Below are positions 44,934 through 54,270 of a stretch of 64,000 nucleotides of DNA, one piece after another. How positions within the stretch are numbered: position 1 is the stretch's first letter; every line of letters begins with the position of its first letter. The stretch is from Pararhodobacter oceanensis. Its GTDB lineage: Bacteria; Pseudomonadota; Alphaproteobacteria; Rhodobacterales; Rhodobacteraceae. A program made the translations under genes and the position numbers. The notes below the pieces were generated by a model, which searched no databases, had not been told where the DNA came from, and worked only from the letters and a program-made list of their open reading frames with translations. Where the stretch lies: assembly GCF_003076755.1 (NCBI RefSeq), contig NZ_QDKM01000003.1, forward strand, positions 1-64,000. Reading direction: 5' to 3'.

Positions 44934-45821
44934 ATGAATGCGACAAATGTATCAAAAACGATTCTGGACCGTCTTGCCGATGAGCTGTCGGACCTCACCC
45001 CCGAGGCGCGCAAAGCGGCCACCTATGTGCTGGAAAACCCCCGCGATGTGGGGGTGTCCACGGTGCGCGAAATCGCGCTGGCGGCAAAGGTGAAGCCCAA
45101 CACCGTGGTGCGCATGGCACGGCAGGTGGGGTTCGAGGGCTATGAGGATTTCCGCGCACCGTTCCGCGACGCGATTCGCAGTGGTGCGGCGGATTTCCCG
45201 GACCGCGCGCGCTGGCTGCAGGACATTTCCAAATCGGGCGATCTTGGCGGGCTTTACGCCGATATGGTGCGCGATGTGATGTCCAATATCGAGGACACAT
45301 TCGCCGCGATCTCGACGGAGGACCTGAAGACCGCCGCCGATGCCATCTGGAAAGCGCGGCGGGTGTTTACGCTGGGCGTCGGGGTGAACAACTCGGTCGC
45401 GCGCAATTTCACCTATCTGGCCTCCACCGGCATGACCGAATTTCACGCGATCCCCCGCTCTGGATCGACACCGGTGGATGACCTCGCTTGGGCGGATGAT
45501 CAAGACATCCTGATCGCCATCACCTGCAAACCCTACCGCTCGGAAGTTGTCGAGGCGGTGTCGATCGCAAAGGAACAGGGCCTGACCATCGTCGCCCTCT
45601 CCGACAGCCCCGCCAGCCCGATCATTCGCATGGCCGATCACGGGTTTGTCGTCTCCGTCGACACGCCGCAGTTCTTTCCGTCATCGGTCGGCATCATCGC
45701 GCTGCTGGAAACGCTTTTGTCTTTCGTGATTGCGGTCGCCAGCGATGAAATCCCCCAGCGGGTCGAGACGTTCCACAAACGCCGCCACCAGCTTGGCCTT
45801 TACTATGCGGAGGACAAATGA
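44934..45821 (+). CDS. RpiR-family regulator (HTH plus SIS domain)
   Basis: A 295-residue MurR/RpiR-type regulator. The N-terminal HTH is about 10-85 (ALAAKVKPNTVVRMARQVGFEGYEDFR) and the SIS domain about 125-275 (FTLGVGVNNSVARNFTYLAS; DILIAITCKPYRSEVVEAVSIAKEQG). SIS domains usually bind phosphosugars, but several marine RpiR proteins sit in betaine or amino-acid clusters with other ligands. The ATG at 44934 is chosen because the longer frame runs into the divergent flavoprotein gene. Its stop overlaps the Rieske gene start (ATGA), so regulator and demethylase are co-translated. Confidence 0.85.
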   Translation: MNATNVSKTILDRLADELSDLTPEARKAATYVLENPRDVGVSTVREIALAAKVKPNTVVRMARQVGFEGYEDFRAPFRDAIRSGAADFPDRARWLQDISKSGDLGGLYADMVRDVMSNIEDTFAAISTEDLKTAADAIWKARRVFTLGVGVNNSVARNFTYLASTGMTEFHAIPRSGSTPVDDLAWADDQDILIAITCKPYRSEVVEAVSIAKEQGLTIVALSDSPASPIIRMADHGFVVSVDTPQFFPSSVGIIALLETLLSFVIAVASDEIPQRVETFHKRRHQLGLYYAEDK

Positions 45822-46897
45822 CCGAACCCATCAGATCCTTGGCCGCGCGGTATTACACCGACCCGCAGGTGTTCAAACTGGAAACTGCGGGGCTTTTGGC
45901 GCAGACGTGGCAATTTGGTTGTCACGCCTCGGAACTGGCCAAGACCGGCGACTATTCAACCTTTGAAATCGCCGGAGAAAGCCTGTTTGCGATCCGTGGG
46001 CGCGACGACAAGATCCGCGTCTTTTACAACGTCTGCCAGCACCGCGCGCATCAATTGGTCAGCGGCACCGGCACCACCCGCGTGGTGGTCTGCCCCTATC
46101 ACGCCTGGACCTACGAACTGAGCGGCGAGTTGCGCGCGGCCCCCAATATCAACGCCGTCGAAGGCTTCGATAAATCAACCATCTGCCTCAACGAAGTGCG
46201 CGCCGAAGAGTTCCTCGGCTTTGTCTTCGTCAACCTCGACCCCGAGGCCGCACCGATGGAGGAATGGTTTCCCAACGCCCGCGCCGAACTTGAGGAATGG
46301 GTGCCCAATTGGGCCAAACTGAAACCGTTAGAATGGGTGGATATCCCCGAAAACTGCAACTGGAAGGTCTCGGTCGAGAATTACTCGGAATGCTACCATT
46401 GCGCGTTGAACCATTCGACCTTTTCCAGCGGCGTGGTCAAACCCGAGACCTATGACATCCAGCCACAGGGCAAATGCTTGCGCCACACCACCGAATGCCA
46501 AAGCCTCGAGCGCATGACCTATCGTGTGAATTCCGGCTTTGCCCATCAATACGAGTATTCTAGCTGGTTCCTCTGGCCGATGTTCTCGTTTCAGGTCTAT
46601 CCGGGCAATGTGCTGAACACCTACCACTGGCGCGCGGTTGATGCCGATCATGTGGTGGTGTGGCGCGGTTGGTATTCGGTTGACGGGATCGATGACGAGA
46701 AAATCCGCCAGCTGGCAGTGCAGGACCGCCAAACCACAGTTGCCGAAGACATCCGGCTGGTCGAGAGCGTCCAACGCGGCCTTAGGTCTCGCGGCTACAG
46801 GCCGGGCCCATTGGTGGTGGACCCTTGCGGCGGGGTGAACTCGGAGCATCCGGTGATGCATCTGCAGGCTTGGATGCGCGAGGCGATTGATGGGTGA
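45818..46897 (+). CDS. Rieske-type quaternary-amine N-demethylase, oxygenase subunit
   Basis: A 359-residue Rieske non-heme iron oxygenase. The [2Fe-2S] ligands are C73-x-H75 and C92-x2-H95. The catalytic iron region is NYSECYHCALNH with H194 and H199; the residue that bridges to the Rieske centre is E191, where ring-hydroxylating dioxygenases have Asp. Glu at this place is a mark of the quaternary-amine group (GbcA, CntA, stachydrine demethylase). It should therefore oxidatively remove an N-methyl group as formaldehyde. No reductase (GbcB-like) gene is next to it, so electrons must come from a reductase encoded elsewhere. Confidence 0.88.
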   Translation: MTEPIRSLAARYYTDPQVFKLETAGLLAQTWQFGCHASELAKTGDYSTFEIAGESLFAIRGRDDKIRVFYNVCQHRAHQLVSGTGTTRVVVCPYHAWTYELSGELRAAPNINAVEGFDKSTICLNEVRAEEFLGFVFVNLDPEAAPMEEWFPNARAELEEWVPNWAKLKPLEWVDIPENCNWKVSVENYSECYHCALNHSTFSSGVVKPETYDIQPQGKCLRHTTECQSLERMTYRVNSGFAHQYEYSSWFLWPMFSFQVYPGNVLNTYHWRAVDADHVVVWRGWYSVDGIDDEKIRQLAVQDRQTTVAEDIRLVESVQRGLRSRGYRPGPLVVDPCGGVNSEHPVMHLQAWMREAIDG

Positions 46898-47049
46898 CTG
46901 CGCGAGGCTGGGACGCCCCTCGCCGCTTGGACGGCCGACGGCCTTGACCCCGCGATTGCACCGATATCCTGTCTCGGCTGATATTTGGGCCGCGCCCATC
47001 AACGCGAGACACCGTATGACAATCCTCTCTAACCTCGGACTAGACCTGC

Positions 47050-48495
47050 ATGAAAACCTATTGGCAAAACTATATTGACGGCGCTTGGGTCGATGGCGGC
47101 GCGGGGCGGGTGGATATCATCAACCCCGGAGCCGGTGAAAAACTGGCCGAACAGGCGCTTGCGGATGCAGGCGATGTGGACCGCGCGGTGATGGCCGCCA
47201 CCCGCCTGCATCACTCAGGCGCCCTATCGGACCTGCGCCCGGTCGAGCGCGGGCGGATGGTGCAGGCGATGGGCCGCTATCTGCTGGAGCATATCGACCA
47301 GATTGCGCCGGTTTTGACCTTGGAACAGGGCAAGCCGCTCTGGGAGGCTCGCATCGAGGTGGAAGGCGCCGCGCGGTATTTCGAATACTACGGCAATCAG
47401 GCCGAGACGGTTGAGGGCCGCTCGATCCCGCTTGGTAAAGACTATTTCGATTTCACCCTCTATGAGCCCTTCGGCGTCTCGGCGCAGATCATTCCGTGGA
47501 ATTATCCGGTCGAGATGACCGCCCGCTCGCTCTCGGCAGCGCTGGCCACGGGCAACACCTGTGTGATCAAATCCCCCGAACTTACCCCGCTGAGCATCGC
47601 CTGGTTTGCCAGCGCCGCCGAGGCCGCCGGATTTCCCGCAGGGGCAGTGAATATCCTCTGCGGCTGGGGCCATGAGGCCGGCGCCGCGCTCTCGGCGCAC
47701 CCGCATGTCAACCAGATCGTCTTCACCGGATCGGTGCCGACAGGGGTGGCGATTGCCAGCGCCGCGGCCCTAAATGTGGTGCCCTGCGTGTTGGAGCTTG
47801 GCGGCAAATCCGCCGCGATTGTCCATGATGACGCCGATCTCGACGCCTTCGAGACCGATGTTCGCTGGGGGATCTACTTTAACGCAGGTCAAGTTTGCTC
47901 GGCGATGAGCCGGGTGATCGTCCATGAGAGCCTGCATGACGCGCTGGTCGAGCGCATGGTCGGCGTGGCGCAATCGCTGACGGTGAAACCCGGTATCGAA
48001 CAGCCGGAGTTCGGCCCCACCATGGGCGCGATGGTCTCCGAACCCCAACGCGACCGCGCCGCCCGAATGGTCAGTGACGCGCAAGCGCAGGGGGCCCATG
48101 TGGCCACCGGCGGTCACAAGTTGAACCGAGCGGGGGCATTTCTTGAACCCACCATCGTCAGCGGTGTCACCCCCGATATGACCATCGCCAATGAAGAGGT
48201 CTTTGGACCGGTGCTGTCGGTTCTGAGGTTTTCCACCGATGAAGAGGCCATTCGCATCGCCAACGGGACACCCTACGGGCTGGTCGGCGGCGTCTTCACC
48301 CGCAATCTGGACCGCGCCACCAGCGCCGCACGGCGGCTGCGCGCGGGGCAGGTGTTTGTCAACGAATGGTATGCCGGCGGGGTCGAAACGCCCTTCGGCG
48401 GCTATGGCAAATCAGGCTATGGTCGCGAAAAGGGCCGCGAGGCGCTGTGGAACTACGTGCAGACCAAAAACGTCGCAATCAGACTAAGGGGCTGA
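47050..48495 (+). CDS. Aldehyde dehydrogenase
   Basis: A 481-residue NAD(P)-dependent aldehyde dehydrogenase. Family marks are the cofactor region IIPWNYPVEMTARSL, the Glu general base in LELGGKSAAI and the catalytic Cys in YFNAGQVCSAMSR, then EEVFGPVLSV. It resembles betaine-aldehyde / semialdehyde dehydrogenases but exact substrate cannot be read. In this cluster it could oxidise an amino-acid semialdehyde left after demethylation and deamination. It follows the Rieske gene after about 150 bp and is followed after 4 bp by the CMD-family gene. Confidence 0.88.
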   Translation: MKTYWQNYIDGAWVDGGAGRVDIINPGAGEKLAEQALADAGDVDRAVMAATRLHHSGALSDLRPVERGRMVQAMGRYLLEHIDQIAPVLTLEQGKPLWEARIEVEGAARYFEYYGNQAETVEGRSIPLGKDYFDFTLYEPFGVSAQIIPWNYPVEMTARSLSAALATGNTCVIKSPELTPLSIAWFASAAEAAGFPAGAVNILCGWGHEAGAALSAHPHVNQIVFTGSVPTGVAIASAAALNVVPCVLELGGKSAAIVHDDADLDAFETDVRWGIYFNAGQVCSAMSRVIVHESLHDALVERMVGVAQSLTVKPGIEQPEFGPTMGAMVSEPQRDRAARMVSDAQAQGAHVATGGHKLNRAGAFLEPTIVSGVTPDMTIANEEVFGPVLSVLRFSTDEEAIRIANGTPYGLVGGVFTRNLDRATSAARRLRAGQVFVNEWYAGGVETPFGGYGKSGYGREKGREALWNYVQTKNVAIRLRG

Positions 48496-48499
48496 AAAG

Positions 48500-48880
48500 A
48501 TGAGCGCATTTGATGAAGACCTGTTCCTCAAGGGGCTGGAGCAACGCAAATCGACGCTGGGCGCGGAATATGTCGAAAAGAACCTCGCCGCGGCAGATGA
48601 GTTTACCCGCCCGTTTCAAGAAGCGATGACGGCGTGGTGTTGGGGCTTTGGCTGGGGCGATGATGTGATCGACGCCAAGACCCGCTCGATGATGAACCTG
48701 TCGATGATCGGCGCCTTGGGCAAGATGCACGAATGGGAAATCCATTGCCGCGGCGCGATCAACAACGGCGTCACTCAGGATGAAATCCGCGCAATTATCC
48801 ACGTCATCGGCATCTATTGCGGCGTCCCGCAAGCGCTCGAGTGTTTCCGCGTGGCCCGCAAGGTTCTCGAGGCACCTTAA
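48500..48880 (+). CDS. Carboxymuconolactone decarboxylase-family protein
   Basis: A 126-residue CMD/AhpD-fold helical protein. It resembles PcaC (gamma-carboxymuconolactone decarboxylase) in size and in the block AKTRSMMNLSMIGALGKMHEWEIHCRGAINNG and the C-terminal VIGIYCGVPQAL. PcaC works in the 3,4-cleavage branch, which is absent here; the aromatic pathway in this window is 4,5-cleavage. It follows the aldehyde dehydrogenase by 4 bp, with AAGGGGCTG as ribosome binding site, and so belongs to the amine-catabolic operon. Its reaction there is unknown. Confidence 0.82.
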   Translation: MSAFDEDLFLKGLEQRKSTLGAEYVEKNLAAADEFTRPFQEAMTAWCWGFGWGDDVIDAKTRSMMNLSMIGALGKMHEWEIHCRGAINNGVTQDEIRAIIHVIGIYCGVPQALECFRVARKVLEAP

Positions 48881-49390
48881 CCCGCCCTGAACCACGCGCC
48901 TTTTGAGACATTGACACAACGCGCTGAGGCGCCGGATTGCGGCTGGGCGCAGAGTTTGGCTGAGGCCAAAGCTCACGCCGCCGCACCCTTCGCACTCGGT
49001 CCGCTCTAAATTCCATAGGCCAAGCGGTGATGACACGCACCGATCGGAGCGTTGAAGCTGTGACGAAGCCCCTGCCCCCGTCGCACTCTCGCCCGCGCCA
49101 ACTGCTCACCAGAGCGCGGCGGGCCGCGGGGCGACGTGCGCCCGATACCCCACTCTGACGCCGCAGCGCGGCACCTCCCTGCCCAACCCGCAACCAACAT
49201 GACCGTTAGCGCTCGATTCGGGCACCGGCAGCCCGTGCACCTGTAGCGCCGGGCCGTAAATCAACCCGTCGCAACATCACCGTAAATTCAACCGCATATC
49301 CACGCGGAACCTGCATCGAATTGATGACATTGCGCCATCGCTCTGTAAAGCTACCGCGATATCGTCGGTCATAATCTACGGAGGGCATTG
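48881..49390. other. Gene-free region upstream of urease
   Basis: No supportable gene; small Arg/Pro-rich frames here lack ribosome binding sites and family resemblance. The right end (about 49250-49385) is AT-richer and should hold the urease promoter; GGAGGG at 49380-49385 is the ureA ribosome binding site. Confidence 0.5.
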
Positions 49391-49693
49391 ATGTTATTCA
49401 GCATGCATGAACAGGAGCGGCTCATGGTCTACACGGCCGGAAAGCTCGCTCTGGAACGCAAGGAGCGAGGGCTTAAGCTCAACCTTCCCGAGGCGACCGC
49501 GCTGCTGACGTCATTTCTGCTCGAAGGCGCGCGCGACGGCGAAACCGTGACCGATCTGATGGAATGGGGCCGCAATGTTCTGACCCGCGACGATGTGATG
49601 GAGGGCGTCCCCGAGATGATCGCCCAGATTCAGGTCGAGGCCACATTCCCCGACGGAACCAAACTTGTGACAGTGATGGAGCCGATCAGATGA
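49391..49693 (+). CDS. ureA: Urease gamma subunit
   Basis: UreA, 100 residues, the smallest structural subunit of the nickel enzyme that hydrolyses urea to ammonia and carbamate. The length and blocks [18 protein letters not shown] and [15 protein letters not shown] are diagnostic. The ATG at 49391 follows GGAGGG by five bases. Its stop overlaps the ureB start (ATGA). Unlike the common order, no ureD precedes it; ureD lies downstream of ureF. Confidence 0.96.
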   Translation: MLFSMHEQERLMVYTAGKLALERKERGLKLNLPEATALLTSFLLEGARDGETVTDLMEWGRNVLTRDDVMEGVPEMIAQIQVEATFPDGTKLVTVMEPIR

Positions 49694-50259
49694 CCCGCAA
49701 GCTGAACCCTTTTGCCGAACTGCTGTCGCAATCGATCAAGGACAGTTTCGAAGACGATATCCCGCGCCATGAGACCGATGATCCGGGCCGCGATTATGAC
49801 CAGACCAGCTCGGAATCGCCCGGACAGACCAAATCCTCTGGCTTCAGCGCGCCCAGCACCCCGCGCCGCGCCGGTGGCGGCGCGCGGCAGGCGCCACGCC
49901 GCCAGTCGAAAGAACCACTCGATATCAATGCCGCACCGATGATCCCCGGCGAGATCCTCTATGGCGAGGGCGATGTGATCATCAATGAGGGACTAGAGGT
50001 CACCACTTTGCGGGTGTCCAACACCTCGGACCGGCCGATCCAGATCGGCTCGCATTTCCATTTCGCCGAAGTGAACGCCGCGCTGGAGTTCGACCGCGAG
50101 GCGGCATGGGGCAAGCGGCTGGCGGTGCTTTCGGGCGGGGCGGAACGCTTCGAGCCGGGCGCGGTGGCCGAAGTCAGCCTCGTGCCGATCAGGGGCAAAC
50201 GCATCGTTTTGGGGCTGCGCGGGCTGTGCAAAGGGGAGTTGGACAATGCAAAGAATTGA
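49690..50259 (+). CDS. ureB: Urease beta subunit with a long N-terminal extension
   Basis: UreB of 189 residues. The canonical beta subunit (about 101 residues) begins at M84 ([18 protein letters not shown]) and includes [19 protein letters not shown]. Residues 1-83 are an extra, hydrophilic, low-complexity stretch rich in Ser, Pro, Arg, Gly and acidic residues, with no fold I recognise. The ATG at 49690 overlaps the ureA stop, a good coupling signal, and M84 has no ribosome binding site, so the extension is probably translated. It may be a flexible arm that alters assembly or contacts accessory proteins. Confidence 0.9.
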   Translation: MTRKLNPFAELLSQSIKDSFEDDIPRHETDDPGRDYDQTSSESPGQTKSSGFSAPSTPRRAGGGARQAPRRQSKEPLDINAAPMIPGEILYGEGDVIINEGLEVTTLRVSNTSDRPIQIGSHFHFAEVNAALEFDREAAWGKRLAVLSGGAERFEPGAVAEVSLVPIRGKRIVLGLRGLCKGELDNAKN

Positions 50260-51955
50260 TCGCCGCGAATATGTGGCCTCTTACGGGCCGACCAAGGGCG
50301 ACCGCATCCGCCTTGCCGACACCTGCCTGACCATCGAAGTCGAAGAGGATCTCTCGGGCGGCGGCGATGAATCGGTCTTTGGCGGCGGCAAATCGATCCG
50401 TGAATCTATGGGACAATCGGGGCAGACCCGCGCCCAAGGCACCCCCGATCTGGTGATCACCGGCGCGGTGATCCTTGATCACTGGGGCATCATCAAGGCC
50501 GATATCGGCATCCGCGACGGGCGCATTGTCGGCATCGGCAAATCCGGCAACCCTGACACGATGGACGGTATTGATCCGGCGCTGGTGATCGGCCCCTCGA
50601 CCGAGATCATGGCCGGTAACGGGCTGATTGCCACCGCCGGTGCGATTGATACCCATGTGCATTTCGTCGGCCCGCAGATGATGCAGATCGCGCTCGCCTC
50701 CGGCATCACCACAGTCACCGGCGGCGGCACCGGCCCGACCGAAGGCTCCAAGGCGACGCTGGCCACGCCCGGCTCATGGTGGATGGAGCGGATGCTTGAA
50801 GGCTTCGATCCATGGCCGGTCAATGTGCTGTTTCTGGGCCGCGGCAACACCATGTCCAAAGAGGCGATGTGGGAGCAGTTGCGCGGCGGCGTCGGCGGTT
50901 TCAAGGTCCATGAGGACTGGGGCGCGACGCCGGCGGTGATCGACGCCTGCCTCTCGGTGGCCGAAGACTCCGGCGTGCAGGTGGCGATCCATTCGGACAC
51001 GCTCAATGAGGCCGGTTTCGTTGAGGATCTGTTGCGCGCGGTCAATGGCCGCACCTTCCACGCCTTCCATACCGAGGGTGCGGGCGGTGGTCATGCGCCC
51101 GATATCATCTCGATTGCCGGTGAGCGCAATGTGCTGCCCGCCTCGACCAACCCGACACGGCCCTTCACCCGCAACACCGTCGCCGAGCATCTCGACATGG
51201 TGATGGTCGCGCACCACCTGAACCCGCAGGTGCCCAACGATCTGGCCTTTGCCGAAAGCCGCGTGCGCGCCGGCACGATTGCCGCCGAGGATATCCTGCA
51301 TGATCTCGGCGCGATCTCGATCATGTCCTCGGATGCGCAGGCGATGGGGCGGATCGGCGAGACCGTGCTGCGCACTTGGCAGACCGCGCACCAGATGAAA
51401 AAGCTGCGCGGCTCGGCCAAGGGCGATGACCGCGCCGACAATAACCGCGCGCGGCGCTATGTGGCGAAATACACCATCTGTCCGGCGGTGGCGCATGGGC
51501 TCGAGCGCGAGATCGGCTCGATTGCGGTGGGCAAAAAGGCCGATATCGTGATGTGGCAACCCTCGCTCTTTGGCGTCCGCCCGCATACGGTATTCACCGG
51601 TGGCATGGTGGCGACGGCAGCTCTGGGCGATCCCAATGCCTCGATCCCGACGCCGCAGCCGGTGATGCAGCGCACCGGGTTCAACGTCCATTCCCCCGCC
51701 GCAGGGGCCAGCAGCGTGGCCTTTGTCTCGCAGGTGGCGATTGACGACGGGCTGCCCGGGCGGATCAACACCAGCCGCCGGTTTGTCGCCATCGAGAACA
51801 CCCGTGGACGCGGCAAAGAGGATATGCCCGAAAACACCGCCCTGCCCCGTATCGAGGTCGATCCCAACACCTATTCGGTGAAGATCGACGGCGAGATTGC
51901 CGATCACGAACCCGCCGACGAAGTGCCGATGGCGCAGCGCTACTTCCTGTTCTGA
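50246..51955 (+). CDS. ureC: Urease alpha (catalytic) subunit
   Basis: UreC, 569 residues, holds the dinuclear nickel site. Ligands are visible in [10 protein letters not shown] (two His), the carbamylated Lys in [10 protein letters not shown], the His in [10 protein letters not shown] and [12 protein letters not shown], and the Asp in [10 protein letters not shown]. The active-site flap Cys-His region lies in [13 protein letters not shown]. The start overlaps the end of ureB by 14 bp. The sequence appears complete and ends directly at the ureF start, so the structural and accessory genes form one transcript. Confidence 0.97.
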   Translation: MQRIDRREYVASYGPTKGDRIRLADTCLTIEVEEDLSGGGDESVFGGGKSIRESMGQSGQTRAQGTPDLVITGAVILDHWGIIKADIGIRDGRIVGIGKSGNPDTMDGIDPALVIGPSTEIMAGNGLIATAGAIDTHVHFVGPQMMQIALASGITTVTGGGTGPTEGSKATLATPGSWWMERMLEGFDPWPVNVLFLGRGNTMSKEAMWEQLRGGVGGFKVHEDWGATPAVIDACLSVAEDSGVQVAIHSDTLNEAGFVEDLLRAVNGRTFHAFHTEGAGGGHAPDIISIAGERNVLPASTNPTRPFTRNTVAEHLDMVMVAHHLNPQVPNDLAFAESRVRAGTIAAEDILHDLGAISIMSSDAQAMGRIGETVLRTWQTAHQMKKLRGSAKGDDRADNNRARRYVAKYTICPAVAHGLEREIGSIAVGKKADIVMWQPSLFGVRPHTVFTGGMVATAALGDPNASIPTPQPVMQRTGFNVHSPAAGASSVAFVSQVAIDDGLPGRINTSRRFVAIENTRGRGKEDMPENTALPRIEVDPNTYSVKIDGEIADHEPADEVPMAQRYFLF

Positions 51956-52639
51956 ATGGGACAGGTTGATCTGGGCCGACAGGCAGCGCTGTTGCTGCTC
52001 GCGGACGGACGTCTGCCCGCCGGTGGCTATGCCCATTCCGGCGGGCTGGAACCCGCGGTGATCGCGGGACGGGTGCGCAATATGGCCGATCTCGAGGCGT
52101 TTCTAACTGGCCGCGCGCAAACCGCGGGGCTGGTCGCCGCCGCCTTTGCCGCCGCGGCTTGCGCACGCGCCAGCCGCGATGACCTCGCCGCGCTGCCCGA
52201 ACTCGAAGCCGAATTCGACGCCCGCATCCCCTCGCCCGAGTTGCGCAAGGTCTCGCGCGATCTGGGGCGGCAATTGCAGCGCGCGATGGGCAGCATTCAT
52301 CCGCACCGCTATTTCTCGGCTCTGGGCCGCGCGCCGCACCAGCCTTTGGTGATGGGGGTCGCGGCCTCGGTTCTGGGGCTTGGCCCGCAAGACGCGGCGC
52401 TGGCGATCCTGCACGACAATAACGCAGGTGCCGCCGCCGCCGCCAAGCTGATGCGCGTCGATCCCTTCGAGGTGCACGCGATCCTCGCCCGCGCCACCGG
52501 ACCGCTGGATGATCTGGCCCGCCGCGCCGCCGAGACCGCCGATGCCGACCCCGCCGATCTGCCCGCGCCCAGCGCGCCGCTGGCCGATATCGCCGCCGAA
52601 CACCACAGGAGGGCGGATGCGCGACTCTTTGCTTCCTGA
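51956..52639 (+). CDS. ureF: Urease accessory protein UreF
   Basis: UreF, 227 residues, is an all-helical protein that with UreD and UreG forms the chaperone complex that delivers nickel to apo-urease. The family motif LLLLADGRLPAGGYAHSGGLE lies at about 11-31, and GDARF-type motif is present in altered form. The ATG directly follows the ureC stop (TGAATG). The last 23 bp overlap ureD in another frame. Confidence 0.9.
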   Translation: MGQVDLGRQAALLLLADGRLPAGGYAHSGGLEPAVIAGRVRNMADLEAFLTGRAQTAGLVAAAFAAAACARASRDDLAALPELEAEFDARIPSPELRKVSRDLGRQLQRAMGSIHPHRYFSALGRAPHQPLVMGVAASVLGLGPQDAALAILHDNNAGAAAAAKLMRVDPFEVHAILARATGPLDDLARRAAETADADPADLPAPSAPLADIAAEHHRRADARLFAS

Positions 52640-53462
52640 TCCCTCGCCCCGCGGTCTTGCACGGGCAATCGGCGCGATGTTCGCCCATGCCTCGGTGAGT
52701 AGCGAGTTGGCCGCCAATGGGCACAGCAGCCAGATCGGCAACCTGCGCTCGGACGGGCCCTTGGTGCTGCGCAAAAGCAACCCGAAGGGCCCCGAGCCGC
52801 TGACCCACCGCGATCCCGGCGTCGCGCGGGTGATGCTGGCGGCGGGCACCGCAGGCCCATTGGGCGGCGATGGCTACCGTTTCGATGTCCATGTCGGCGC
52901 CGGCAGCACGATGGTGTTGACCGAGGCTTCGGCGCTTTTGCTCTTGCCCGGGATTAGCGGCGCGCGCTCGAGGTTTGCGATCAATATCACCGTCGAGGCG
53001 GGCGCGACCTTGGTCTGGTGGGCCGAGCCGATCATCGCGGCGCAGCACTGCAACCACCACCACGAAGTGCGCATTTCACTGGCGCCCAGCGCGCGGATGA
53101 TCCTGCGTGAAGAGATGATCCTTGGCCGCCACGGCGAGACGCCCGGCGATTTCACCAGCCGCTTGCGCATCACCCGCGATGGCGCGCCGCTCTATGATCA
53201 ACAGCTCGAATTCGGCCCCAAGGCAGCCGGGTTTGACGGCGCAGCGGTGCTGGGCGCGGCGCGTGCAACCGGCTCGGTGATCGCGGTTGATCCCGCGTGG
53301 CAGGACGCCCCTCCGCAAGCCCAGCCTTACCACCCGCAGGCGGTGCTCACCCCCCTCGCCGGTCCCGGCGTGGCGATTGCGGCGGTGGCCCCCGACAGCC
53401 TCGAATTGCGCAACCTGTTAACCCAAGGCTTACAATATCTCGGCCCGCCATGGGCGATTTGA
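52617..53462 (+). CDS. ureD: Urease accessory protein UreD
   Basis: UreD (UreH), 281 residues, is the scaffold that binds apo-urease and recruits UreF-UreG. Blocks NGHSSQIGNLRSDGPLVLRK near the N-terminus, HHHEVRISLAPSARMILREEMILGR in the middle and RNLLTQGLQYLGPPW at the end identify it. The ATG at 52617 is supported by AGGAGGG four bases upstream, inside the 3-prime end of ureF. The location between ureF and ureG, not upstream of ureA, is unusual compared with textbook clusters. Confidence 0.88.
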   Translation: MRDSLLPDPSPRGLARAIGAMFAHASVSSELAANGHSSQIGNLRSDGPLVLRKSNPKGPEPLTHRDPGVARVMLAAGTAGPLGGDGYRFDVHVGAGSTMVLTEASALLLLPGISGARSRFAINITVEAGATLVWWAEPIIAAQHCNHHHEVRISLAPSARMILREEMILGRHGETPGDFTSRLRITRDGAPLYDQQLEFGPKAAGFDGAAVLGAARATGSVIAVDPAWQDAPPQAQPYHPQAVLTPLAGPGVAIAAVAPDSLELRNLLTQGLQYLGPPWAI

Positions 53463-53480
53463 TACGAAGGACCAAAACCG

Positions 53481-54245
53481 ATGCATGACCACCCCAGCCA
53501 CAACGAAACCCGCGCCCTGCGCCTTGGCGTCGCCGGCCCCGTCGGCACCGGCAAAAGCTCGGTGATCGCTGCGATCTGCCGCCAGTTGCGCGATGAATTC
53601 GCCTTGGGCGTGATCACCAACGACATCTACACCGACGAGGACGCGCGATTCCTGAAATCCGCCGGTGTGTTGCCCGCCGAGCGTATCCGCGCGGTGGAAA
53701 CCGGCTCTTGCCCGCATACCGCGATCCGCGATGATGTGACGATGAACCTGATCGCGGTCGAGGATATGGAGCGCGATTTTGCCCCGCTCGATATCGTGCT
53801 GGTGGAAAGCGGCGGCGACAATCTGACCGCAACCTTCTCGCCCGCTTTGGTTGATGCGCAGATCTTTGTGCTTGATGTGGCGGGCGGTGGTGATGTGGCG
53901 CGCAAAGGCGGACCGGGTATCAGCGGCGCCGATCTCTTGGTGATCAACAAGATCGACCTTGGCGAGCATGTCGATGTCGATGTCGACCGCATGGTTGCCG
54001 ATGCCACAAGCGCCCGCAAAGGTGGGCCGGTATTGGCCCTGTCGCGCAAACGTCCCGAGACGGTGGAACAGCTCTGCGCTTGGGTGCGCGAGATGCACAA
54101 GACCTATGCCGCGGGCGGCCATATTCCCGTCGATCCCGGCCCGATGGCGCCCCATCACCATGGCGAGGGCGACGGACATACGCACAGCCACGGTCATAGC
54201 CACGGGCATTCCCATAGCCACGGATACACGCATTCGCACGACTGA
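53481..54245 (+). CDS. ureG: Urease accessory GTPase UreG with a His-rich tail
   Basis: UreG, 254 residues, is a SIMIBI GTPase that powers nickel insertion into urease. The P-loop [10 protein letters not shown] is at about 19-28, the Cys-Pro-His metal site in [12 protein letters not shown] near 76, and the G motifs [12 protein letters not shown] region and VINKIDLG follow. The C-terminal tail (about 222-254) is a His/Ser/Gly repeat with over ten His residues and a short His-rich start (MHDHPSHN). Normal UreG lacks this tail; here it may replace the nickel-binding tail of UreE, which is absent from the cluster. Confidence 0.95.
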   Translation: MHDHPSHNETRALRLGVAGPVGTGKSSVIAAICRQLRDEFALGVITNDIYTDEDARFLKSAGVLPAERIRAVETGSCPHTAIRDDVTMNLIAVEDMERDFAPLDIVLVESGGDNLTATFSPALVDAQIFVLDVAGGGDVARKGGPGISGADLLVINKIDLGEHVDVDVDRMVADATSARKGGPVLALSRKRPETVEQLCAWVREMHKTYAAGGHIPVDPGPMAPHHHGEGDGHTHSHGHSHGHSHSHGYTHSHD

Positions 54246-54270
54246 AGTTAACCGCAGGAAGGGCAAGATC

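Noticed and set aside
49006-49200. Small Arg-rich frames upstream of urease
   Set aside because: No ribosome binding site and no recognisable family; likely high-GC open frames by chance.
49939-50259. A canonical short UreB starting at the internal ATG
   Set aside because: No ribosome binding site lies upstream and the longer frame is coupled to the ureA stop. Kept as an alternative to test.
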